This document shows positions 1 to 6,184 of a stretch of DNA of 8,527 nt, piece after piece. The position numbers and the translations under genes were made by a program. The notes below the pieces were generated by a model. The model was not told where the DNA came from. It saw only the letters and a program-made list of their open reading frames with translations, and ran no database searches. Location: the NCBI GenBank assembly GCA_013820865.1, contig JACDHU010000060.1, positions 1 to 8,527 on the forward strand. The letters are read 5' to 3'. Each line of letters starts with the position of its first letter. The first letter of the stretch is position 1. The stretch is from Chloroflexota bacterium. Its GTDB lineage: Bacteria; Chloroflexota; Limnocylindria; QHBO01.

Positions 1-475
1 TCGTCCGCCCGTCCGAGGTCCAGGCCAGCCCGTTCGGCACCCCCAGGCCGTCGAGCGCACACGTGACCTCATAGTTCGGATCGAGCCGATACAGGCTGCC
101 GCGGCCAGGCGCCATGTCGAGCTCCATGGTGCCGGCCCAGAAGCGGCCGGCCGCGTCGCACTTGCCGTCGTTCATGCGGGTGGTCCGGTCCGCGCGCTCG
201 ACCTCCCGCCGGAGCTCCACGTCCGGCGCGGAGCCCTCGGTGGTGCCGAACCCGTCGCGCATGGCTACCACCAGCCCCCCGGATCGACGCAGGGCGACAG
301 CGCCAACCGGCTGCCCGATGGGCTGGGGCGTTGCGGCACCACCAATCGACGACCAGCGATGGACGAGGCCCTTCGGGATGTCGACCCACACCAGCTCCTG
401 TCGCTCCTCGTCCCACACCGGCCCCTCCCCCACCGTCGCGCCGGCGTCAAGCGCGATGTCCACCGCGAAGCCCAT
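1..475 (-). CDS. SMP-30/gluconolactonase-family lactonase, C-terminus cut off by the window edge
   Basis: The first 158 codons of a six-bladed beta-propeller sugar lactonase (SMP-30/gluconolactonase/LRE family) are present; the family is usually about 290 aa, so roughly half is missing beyond base 1. These enzymes hydrolyse aldonolactones to aldonic acids with one divalent metal. Visible hallmarks are GEGPVWD at residues 16-22 (Glu17 matches the N-terminal metal-ligand Glu), RMNDGKCD at 100-107 (Arg100/Asn102 match substrate-contacting residues), GRFWAGTM at 110-117, and VPNGLAW at 146-152 (Asn148 matches the metal-ligand Asn). The third ligand, an Asp, would lie outside the window. The ATG at 475 overlaps the TGA of the GH78-like gene (TGATG), which fixes the start and implies translational coupling. 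No signal peptide is seen, so the enzyme should be cytoplasmic. Its place behind a rhamnosidase-like gene suggests a sugar-lactone substrate, possibly a rhamnonolactone; that is inference. The family call is firm, the substrate is open. Confidence 0.92.
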   Translation of the reverse strand, partial: MGFAVDIALDAGATVGEGPVWDEERQELVWVDIPKGLVHRWSSIGGAATPQPIGQPVGAVALRRSGGLVVAMRDGFGTTEGSAPDVELRREVERADRTTRMNDGKCDAAGRFWAGTMELDMAPGRGSLYRLDPNYEVTCALDGLGVPNGLAWTSDGRT

Positions 476-2868
476 CAGCCCGATTCCGTCGGGAGCGCAA
501 TGTGATGGTGTCCCGGCCCGTACTCGGCGCCTCCGATTTCGGCGACGACACCCTTCGGCAGTTCGACATCGAGGGAGCCGCGTTCAACCTCGGCCTCGAT
601 CCACCCGTGCCGCGTCGCGACCGTACCCGAGATACGATCCATCGGCCCCGACTGTGGATCGACCACCAGGCGCCCCCATCCGGGCTCGAGCGGCCGAACG
701 CCGAGGACATAGCTGGTGAGGTCGAACGTCGGGCTTGACGACCAGCCGTGGCATCGGCTCGATCGTCCGGGCTCGGCGTCCCAGAACTCCTGGAGCGTGC
801 CCGTCCCGGAAAGCACATTCCAGCGCAGCAGGCTGTCCAGGATGAGATCGGTCCGCCCATGCGCGAAGTAGCCTTCATGCAGGAAGCGGCAGAACCACGG
901 CTGAGCCGCGACAACGTCGCGCTCCTCGTCAAAGTCGTCGGGCTTCTCGTACTGATAGGTCGGGATGCGGCCATCGGTTCGAACGTCGGCCGAAGTCTCG
1001 GTTACCACCAGGCGTCCGCCAAGTGGCGAGGTGCCGGGTGAGCTGATGCGGTCGATCACTCTCGACACACGCGCGCGCGGAATGAGGTCGCCCAGCAGGG
1101 CCGTCCCGTTCGTGTGCTGGCTGATGCGCCGGCTGCGACCGGACTCGCCGATGGCGTCGACATACACGCCCCGGGCCTCGTCCCACAGCGCCTCGAAGCC
1201 AGCGGTCGTGGCGTCGATCATGGCTGAGACGTCCGCCGCGTCCGGGAGGGTGGCATACGCCCGCAGCGCCGCCGCGTACAGGCCGTCGTGGGCACCAGTC
1301 ACCACGTCACGATCGACCTGTGCCCAATCGAGGAAGACCCAGCCGGGCATGTTCTCGATGAGGCCGCTCCGACCGCGCTGGAGCTCGTAGCGCTCGATGA
1401 TGACGTCCGCAATGGGCCGATGCGCGCGCACGAACGCGTCATCTCCCGAGTACAGCCAATACGCCGCCAACGAGCGAATCCAGTGCAACGAGTACTCGGG
1501 CATGGTGAAGCCGATGCGTGCGAAGTCGCACGCCGCCGCACCGGCAAGGAGTCCGCTCGGCAGCCGGCTCCGCGCGGTGAGGGCGAGGTGATGGCGCACC
1601 AGGCGTTGATCCGGGTTGGTGACGAGGGACACCAGGATCTGCGGGTAGGCGTCGGACACCCAGGCGCGCTGCTCGCGGCCCGGACAGTCGAGGAACGCAT
1701 CGGTCGAGCACACATCGACCGTGCGCAGGCCCAGCTGCCACAGCTCGTCATAGCGCGGGTCACTGGAGCTGAAGGTGGCGCCGTCGGTGCGTGGATAGCG
1801 CGCTTCTTCCCACTCCACTGCCACCTCCAGCCCCTCGGGATGATGGACGGCAACGTAGCGCAGGCCGATGGGATCGAAGAAGGTGACGGTCGTATCTGAC
1901 TCGCCCACCAGGTAGCGCACGCCCCAGTCGCGGGGGGCGGTCTCCGGCAGACCGTCCGCTCGCAGGTCCTCCCCACCGACCACGTCGATGGCCGCGCCAC
2001 GGTTGGCCGGCGTCACCCCCGTCACGCGCAGGTGGATGTGCCCGATCGAGATACCGCCCACGTCCCACACGCTCAGGCGCCGGTCACCGGGCTCCGTTGA
2101 CAGCCCCCGCCACGTCGCGACGGGGTCTGGCACGATCTCGGCCGCCACGGCCATGCCGGTCGATAGCACCTGCGCCAACACGCGATCGCTCGTGAGCTGC
2201 GGAATGGGACGGCGCAGCGGAGTCATGTACGGGGCGGCCGGAGGTCGGTCGAGGACCGTGCCGTGACCGATCCCACTGACGATCACGGCCGCCGGCCACT
2301 CGCTGCCGGCACTGGTCGGATCGTGCACGTGGCTCGGTTCCACACTCCCGTCCACCGACTCGGCGGGAAACGAATGCATGCCGCTGTCACCGATCCGAGT
2401 CCTGCCCGCCGGCACGGCCTTCCAGACCGTATCGCTCATGAGGTCAACTCCGGTGTCGGGCGCAGTCTCGAAGCAGAACGACCCGCGGCCCAGGGTACCG
2501 AGCGGCGAGGCCGGAATCCACCACGGGCCGGGCACGCCGTAGTAACCGCACAGCGCCACGAGCACGTTCGATCCGCGGCGGAGGTTCGCCGCGAGGTCGT
2601 ACTCGTCCCAGCCGAGATGCTCTGGTTCGCCACGCACCGGCCCACGGCCGAGAAGCGTGCCGTTGAGGTACAGCACGTATCGGGAGTCGCAAGTGACGCG
2701 TGCCGGGAGTCGCTCGGGAGGGTGAGTGAGTTCGAAGGCACGGCGCAGGTACGTGAAGTGCGGCTGGGCGTGAGTGCCACGCCACCAGAATGCCTCGGCC
2801 GGTTGATGATCCCAGATCCAGCGGCCGCGCCAACGGTTGGGCCACTCCGCTGCCGGTTCCACGCCCAT
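475..2868 (-). CDS. GH78-like alpha-L-rhamnosidase (797 aa)
   Basis: This resembles bacterial alpha-L-rhamnosidases of family GH78, which release terminal rhamnose from plant glycosides, saponins and polysaccharides. The N-terminal 130 residues look like the lectin-like beta-sandwich (YVLYLNGTLLGRGPVRG at 64-80, then WDEYDLAANLRRGSNVLVAL). A second beta-rich domain spans about 225-365, and the (alpha/alpha)6 catalytic barrel about 370-725. The catalytic segment DCPGREQRAWVSD is at 394-406. Asp394, Glu399 and Asp406 have the 5- and 12-residue spacing I recall for Asp567/Glu572/Asp579 of Bacillus RhaB, making Glu399 the likely general acid. Glu694 in LQEFWD is the likely general base, followed by CHGWSSSPTFDL at 706-717. 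A short C-terminal beta domain (WGRLVVDP onward) closes the protein. No signal peptide is seen, so cytoplasmic action is expected. The frame stays open upstream to 3183, but the ATG at 2868 overlaps the cyclase TGA (TGATG) and homologous sequence begins only after it. Another sugar specificity remains possible. Confidence 0.85.
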   Translation of the reverse strand: MGVEPAAEWPNRWRGRWIWDHQPAEAFWWRGTHAQPHFTYLRRAFELTHPPERLPARVTCDSRYVLYLNGTLLGRGPVRGEPEHLGWDEYDLAANLRRGSNVLVALCGYYGVPGPWWIPASPLGTLGRGSFCFETAPDTGVDLMSDTVWKAVPAGRTRIGDSGMHSFPAESVDGSVEPSHVHDPTSAGSEWPAAVIVSGIGHGTVLDRPPAAPYMTPLRRPIPQLTSDRVLAQVLSTGMAVAAEIVPDPVATWRGLSTEPGDRRLSVWDVGGISIGHIHLRVTGVTPANRGAAIDVVGGEDLRADGLPETAPRDWGVRYLVGESDTTVTFFDPIGLRYVAVHHPEGLEVAVEWEEARYPRTDGATFSSSDPRYDELWQLGLRTVDVCSTDAFLDCPGREQRAWVSDAYPQILVSLVTNPDQRLVRHHLALTARSRLPSGLLAGAAACDFARIGFTMPEYSLHWIRSLAAYWLYSGDDAFVRAHRPIADVIIERYELQRGRSGLIENMPGWVFLDWAQVDRDVVTGAHDGLYAAALRAYATLPDAADVSAMIDATTAGFEALWDEARGVYVDAIGESGRSRRISQHTNGTALLGDLIPRARVSRVIDRISSPGTSPLGGRLVVTETSADVRTDGRIPTYQYEKPDDFDEERDVVAAQPWFCRFLHEGYFAHGRTDLILDSLLRWNVLSGTGTLQEFWDAEPGRSSRCHGWSSSPTFDLTSYVLGVRPLEPGWGRLVVDPQSGPMDRISGTVATRHGWIEAEVERGSLDVELPKGVVAEIGGAEYGPGHHHIALPTESG

Positions 2869-3857
2869 CAGAAGATAGCCAGCGGATTGACCGGCGAGCC
2901 GGTGCCATTGGGCAGCGCGAGTGGCGCGGCAACGAACAGGAACTCGTGGCGGCCCAGCTCGCGGCAGGCGATCGCAAGGGCCTCTACCTCGGCGTGATCG
3001 AGCAGGACGAGGCCAACGAACGGTAGCGCGAGCTGATGGAAGACGAGCGGGAACCGGGTCTCGGGCGTTCCGCTCGGCGGTGGACCCTCCGGCGCGACCC
3101 GTCCCAGGATGCGAGCACCCATCGGCGTGATGTGCTCCGGCGAGTCGCTGGCGAAGAGGGCGACCTCTCGGTCGTGCAGCCACCGCGCGGCATCCGGCCC
3201 GGGGCCGGGGCTGGTCGGCGAAGGACCGTGAACGTTCGCGCGCGCGCGAATGCCGACGCGAAGCACCACCACGTCGCCGGTCCCCACCGTGACGCTGGCA
3301 TGCCGCTCCGCCGCGTCGAGGTCGGGACCGGTGACCTCGTGCTCGGGCTCGAGCCAGTCCACTCCGAGCGCCGCGGCCACGTCGAGCAGAACTCCTCGCG
3401 AGAAGATGCCCGGGCGCTGGGCATAGACCGATCCGAAATGCAATCCGTCATCCGCGACCTCGTCGTCGAAGCGACGCCCGCCGTAGATCCTGCCGTCGAA
3501 GCCACCGATGTGCCCGACGGCATCGAGATGAGTGACGCCCGGCTGGTGTGACTCCAGGCCGATGTACTCGCCGGCGAACGGCGGCGTCCCGACGCGCTCA
3601 TCGGCGGCATTCATGTGTACCACGTTGTGGTCGAGGTCAACGCGCGCGGCCAACGATGCGTCGACCTCCAGCGGGCGCGCGAGCGACACGGTGACCCCCG
3701 ATCGCACCAGGCCAGCCGCGGCAATCCGATGCTCAGGGCCGATGAAGTTGAGCGTGCCAAGCTCGTCGTCCGGACCCCAGCGACCTGCATTGTCCAGGCG
3801 CTGCGCCAGCGCCACCACGTCCTCGTCCGTCCAGGTTCGCCCCGCGGCAGCGGTCAT
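2868..3857 (-). CDS. Cyclase-family (PF04199-type) metal-dependent hydrolase
   Basis: This 329-aa protein belongs to the cyclase family, which includes bacterial kynurenine formamidase, isatin hydrolase and polyketide cyclases. They are metal-dependent enzymes (often Mn or Zn) that hydrolyse amide, lactam or ester bonds or perform ring chemistry. The N-terminus (GRWGPDDELGTLNFI at 25-39) is typical of the longer, roughly 320-aa subgroup. The metal-binding segment is THLDAVGH at 109-116, matching HxDxxxH with His110, Asp112 and His116; the canonical short-form signature is HxGTHxDxPxH. Other family features are SRGVLLDVA at 153-161 and GDVVVLRVG at 194-202. His274 in the FHQLALPF stretch may be functional. 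No signal peptide is seen. The ATG at 3857 shares its A with the TGA of the upstream alpha/beta hydrolase, and the gene's own TGA overlaps the next ATG, so it sits in the middle of a coupled operon. Substrate cannot be inferred; kynurenine is unlikely because no tryptophan-pathway genes are nearby. Confidence 0.87.
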   Translation of the reverse strand: MTAAAGRTWTDEDVVALAQRLDNAGRWGPDDELGTLNFIGPEHRIAAAGLVRSGVTVSLARPLEVDASLAARVDLDHNVVHMNAADERVGTPPFAGEYIGLESHQPGVTHLDAVGHIGGFDGRIYGGRRFDDEVADDGLHFGSVYAQRPGIFSRGVLLDVAAALGVDWLEPEHEVTGPDLDAAERHASVTVGTGDVVVLRVGIRARANVHGPSPTSPGPGPDAARWLHDREVALFASDSPEHITPMGARILGRVAPEGPPPSGTPETRFPLVFHQLALPFVGLVLLDHAEVEALAIACRELGRHEFLFVAAPLALPNGTGSPVNPLAIF

Positions 3858-5182
3858 CAGCCCTCACCACTCGTGCGTCGCCCCGCATCGCGGGCATCGT
3901 AGTGCCGTGAGAACGGCGGCGGGTCGTAGTCGAAGAATGCGGCCGCCATCGGCTCGCCCTCGCGCAGGGCACGCAGCTCCGACGGGCTCGCGTCGGCGGC
4001 CGCATTCAGCGTGGTCGGGGCGAGGTCGGGCCATGTGCCCCCTTGCAGCCGCTGAACAAGCGCACCGAGCGCAACCATGACCTCCGCGCTGGTGAAGCTG
4101 CAATGCCCGCCGCGGTGGATAGAGATCTGCCGCAACAGCTCGCCGTTGCCGGCCGCGTGAACGACCTCGCGGTAGGCTTCCTCGTTGTCGGGGATAACCA
4201 GCCCGTCCCCATCGGTGTGGATCGTCAGGACGGGCACGCCGCCCAGGTCTCCATCGAAGACGATGTGATGCTCCAGGTACTCGACCGCGGACGGATCCGC
4301 CGTGATGCGCGGAGCCGATGCCAGGGTCGCTAGGTCGTCGGCGAGGCTCAGGTTCGCCGTTTCGTACAGCGACTCGGCAATATCCCGACTGACCGAGTCG
4401 CGGAGCAGCTGCGCGTAGTCCGTGTCGGTGTTCCAGGACGGATTGCCACCCGCCTGACGTTCAACCTGCTCTCGTGCCCAGAAGTAGACCAGGAACGACA
4501 CCTGGTCGTACCAGGCGAGCTGGTTGTTGAATCGCGCCTCGATGTCGTGGGGTTTGGGCTGGGGAGTCACGGCATCGTGCCAGCCGGGCATGCTGCCGAC
4601 GGAGGCCGCGAGTGCCAGCCGCGCCCGTCCCTGTGGGGTGGCCCGGGCCCGGGCCAACACCTCCCGGGCACACTCGAGATTGGCGTCCGGATCGGAGATG
4701 TTCACGAGCTCGAGCCCGCTGTCGGGCGCCAGCAGCGTCTTTACCACGAAGGAGACGTCGAGCTCCCGATTGTGGATCGCGATGGCACCCGCGACGTTCC
4801 CGCACATCGGCAGGGCACCGGAGAGGAGCCCAGGAAAACGCTGCACGATCCCGGCAGTAATGATGCCGCCGATCGAGAACCCGAATCCGATCGTGTACCG
4901 AGGACGGCCGACTGCCTCCGCGGCGGCGTCGATGAGCGGTTCGATGCTGGCGAACGAAAGCTCCAACGGCCAGAAAATGGTGTTGGCCGAGCCCGCCACC
5001 GCGTAGCCGGCGTCCACCATGGCGTGAATCATCGAGTCGTCATCGTTCCAGGGTGGGTCATCGGGCCCAACCGGTATCGGCCGGCTGTAGATGAGCAGGG
5101 TCCGGTTCCATTCGGTCGGCCAGTCCACGCGATAGCGTGCGCCGTTGGCAAGCGTGCCCTGCACGGTGTGTGGTGCGGTCAA
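3857..5182 (-). CDS. Alpha/beta hydrolase of uncertain subfamily (441 aa), first gene of the operon
   Basis: This is a serine alpha/beta hydrolase, probably an esterase or peptidase-like enzyme. The nucleophile elbow is GFGFSIGG at 99-106 with Ser103. The acid is probably Asp324 or Asp326 in HTDGDGLVIP, and the base His360 in HRGGHCSF. Between elbow and acid lies a large helical insert of about 200 residues (roughly 115-310), probably a lid, and about 80 residues follow the catalytic His, ending in a Pro-rich stretch (FFDYDPPPFSRHYDAR at 416-431). No signal peptide or membrane segment is seen. The start is a TTG at 5182. It is preferred because AGGGG lies 7 nt upstream on the minus strand, because no other in-frame start lies upstream before the divergent gene, and because the next candidate (GTG at 5164) is too far from that site. 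The gene leads the four-gene operon and diverges from another alpha/beta hydrolase. The fold is confident, the substrate unknown; an ester of a glycosylated compound would suit the operon, by inference. Confidence 0.88.
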   Translation of the reverse strand: MTAPHTVQGTLANGARYRVDWPTEWNRTLLIYSRPIPVGPDDPPWNDDDSMIHAMVDAGYAVAGSANTIFWPLELSFASIEPLIDAAAEAVGRPRYTIGFGFSIGGIITAGIVQRFPGLLSGALPMCGNVAGAIAIHNRELDVSFVVKTLLAPDSGLELVNISDPDANLECAREVLARARATPQGRARLALAASVGSMPGWHDAVTPQPKPHDIEARFNNQLAWYDQVSFLVYFWAREQVERQAGGNPSWNTDTDYAQLLRDSVSRDIAESLYETANLSLADDLATLASAPRITADPSAVEYLEHHIVFDGDLGGVPVLTIHTDGDGLVIPDNEEAYREVVHAAGNGELLRQISIHRGGHCSFTSAEVMVALGALVQRLQGGTWPDLAPTTLNAAADASPSELRALREGEPMAAAFFDYDPPPFSRHYDARDAGRRTSGEG

Positions 5183-5188
5183 GCGTAA

Positions 5189-5194
5189 TCCCCT
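5189..5194 (-). promoter_or_regulatory. Ribosome binding site for the TTG-started hydrolase
   Basis: The minus strand reads AGGGGATTACGC immediately before TTG at 5182. The purine-rich AGGGG sits 7 nt from the start codon, a normal Shine-Dalgarno distance, and is the main support for the unusual TTG start. Confidence 0.6.
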
Positions 5195-5205
5195 GTGCTT
5201 CGGTT

Positions 5206-5223
5206 CAGGGTCATGGTACCCTG
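5206..5223. promoter_or_regulatory. Perfect inverted repeat, candidate operator
   Basis: CAGGGT (5206-5211) and ACCCTG (5218-5223) are perfect inverted 6-bp arms around a 6-bp spacer. The site lies in the divergent intergenic region, just downstream of the putative minus-strand -10 and just upstream of the plus-strand GATAAT. Such placement would let one dimeric regulator act on both transcription units. No regulator gene is in the window, so the binding protein is unknown. It could instead form a weak hairpin in the 5' leader of the minus-strand transcript. Confidence 0.45.
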
Positions 5224-5269
5224 CATCCGGCGATAATGGAATGTGCTTCTGCTCTCAAGAATTTACTAC

Positions 5270-5276
5270 GGAGGAG
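5270..5276 (+). promoter_or_regulatory. Strong ribosome binding site for the plus-strand hydrolase
   Basis: GGAGGAG lies 4 nt before the ATG at 5281, close to a consensus Shine-Dalgarno. It decides this start over the longer open frame that reaches back to a GTG at 5137 inside the divergent gene. Confidence 0.8.
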
Positions 5277-5280
5277 ACCG

Positions 5281-6174
5281 ATGCCGCGAGTTGACGTGAA
5301 CGGGGTGGGAATCGAATACGAGACGTTCGGCGACCCTGACAATCCCGTCCTGATCCTCATCAGCGGCGGCGGCGCCCAGATGACGTTCTGGCAGGAGGAG
5401 TTCTGTCAGCGACTTGCGGCCAAGGGCTTCCAAGTCGTTCGCTTCGACAATCGCGATGCGGGGGTCTCGACCAGCTTCGATGAGTATGGGTTTCCCGACG
5501 TCCCGGCCGTCCGCGATGGTCGGGTGGCGCCGCCGTATACCCTCGACGACATGGCGGCTGACACGATCGGACTGGTTGACGCGCTCGGCGCGAAGGCCGC
5601 CCACGTGGTCGGCATCTCGCTCGGCGGCTACATCGCGCAGGTCATGGCCATCAACCATCCGGATCGGATGCTCAGCTTCGTGTCAATGGCATCGGGCGTC
5701 GGCGGGCCGGACAACATCTACGGCAATTATGAATACGCAATCCACGGGATGCCGGAAGACGACGCCGGTCGGCCCAAGACGATGGAGGAGCAGATCGAGC
5801 TCCGCCTGGACGAAATTCAATGGATGAGCACGCCACAGTACTTCGATCGTGATCGCATCCGTCCGCACATCGCGCGGTCCATGGCGCGCAACCAGAATCC
5901 CGATGGTGTCGAGCGACAGGCGGCCGCCGTGCATGCCGGTCCCTCGCGCGCCCCTGCGCTGGCAAACGTGCGAGTCCCGGCGCTGATCCTGCACGGCGCG
6001 CTCGATCCGCATCTTCCCGTGGAGAACGCTCACCGCACCGCCGCCGCCATTCCCGGCTCGAAGCTCGTGATCCTCCCCGACCTCGCGCACGACATGCCCG
6101 CGCAGAAGTGGGACGAAATCATCGACATCATCACGGAGCACGCTACCGCTGCGGGAGCCGCCGCCCGAAGCTGA
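5281..6174 (+). CDS. Alpha/beta hydrolase, RdmC/methylesterase-like (297 aa)
   Basis: This is a compact, single-domain alpha/beta hydrolase of the broad group containing aclacinomycin methylesterase RdmC and many carboxylesterases. Family features in order are a first strand and oxyanion region (PVLILISGGG at 22-31), FDNRDAGVST at 55-64, the nucleophile elbow GISLGG at 111-116 with Ser113, the acid Asp242 in HGALDPHLP, and the base His270 in DLAHDMP. Length is normal for the group. No signal peptide is seen. The ATG at 5281 is chosen for its strong GGAGGAG site and because homology begins exactly there with MPRVDVNGVGIEYETFGDP. It is transcribed away from the four-gene catabolic operon and towards the transporter operon, whose stop codon is only 10 nt from its own. 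It probably hydrolyses a carboxylic ester, but the substrate is unknown and the family also contains non-esterases. Confidence 0.9.
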   Translation: MPRVDVNGVGIEYETFGDPDNPVLILISGGGAQMTFWQEEFCQRLAAKGFQVVRFDNRDAGVSTSFDEYGFPDVPAVRDGRVAPPYTLDDMAADTIGLVDALGAKAAHVVGISLGGYIAQVMAINHPDRMLSFVSMASGVGGPDNIYGNYEYAIHGMPEDDAGRPKTMEEQIELRLDEIQWMSTPQYFDRDRIRPHIARSMARNQNPDGVERQAAAVHAGPSRAPALANVRVPALILHGALDPHLPVENAHRTAAAIPGSKLVILPDLAHDMPAQKWDEIIDIITEHATAAGAAARS

Positions 6175-6184
6175 ACCCGACCTC

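Larger units (their letters stand above)
5183..5280. promoter_or_regulatory. Divergent promoter region
   Basis: These 98 bp separate two divergent hydrolase genes and must hold both promoters unless transcription comes from further away. The region is visibly more AT-rich than its surroundings. On the minus strand TTGAGA (5258-5253), 17 nt, then TATCGC (5235-5230) is a possible -35/-10 pair with a good -35 and a weak -10. On the plus strand GATAAT (5232-5237) resembles a -10 but has no convincing -35 at standard spacing. The function as a promoter region is likely from gene arrangement; the exact hexamers are guesses. Confidence 0.55.

Noticed and set aside
1669..1689. Possible catalytically dead GH78 because Gln sits where Streptomyces-type enzymes have the acid Glu
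   Set aside because: The preceding Glu399 fits the D-x4-E-x6-D spacing of Bacillus RhaB-type enzymes, and Glu694 supplies a likely base, so activity is expected.
1288..1899. Long plus-strand frames across the minus-strand operon (also 114-719, 2263-2997, 3036-3551 and 4547-5188)
   Set aside because: They are opposite-strand shadows of high-GC genes, with biased composition and no recognisable domains.
2869..3183. In-frame upstream extension of the GH78-like gene by 105 codons
   Set aside because: It overlaps the well-supported cyclase gene in another frame, has no glycosidase-like sequence, and the TGATG junction provides the natural start.
3236..3248. Alternating CG tract (cgcgcgcgcg) as a possible repeat or structural element
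   Set aside because: It is a short run inside the cyclase gene encoding Arg-Ala-Arg-Ala, explained by codon bias.
5137..5280. Longer start (GTG at 5137) for the plus-strand hydrolase
   Set aside because: It would run through the divergent promoter region and into the opposite gene; the ATG at 5281 has a near-consensus ribosome binding site and matches the family N-terminus.
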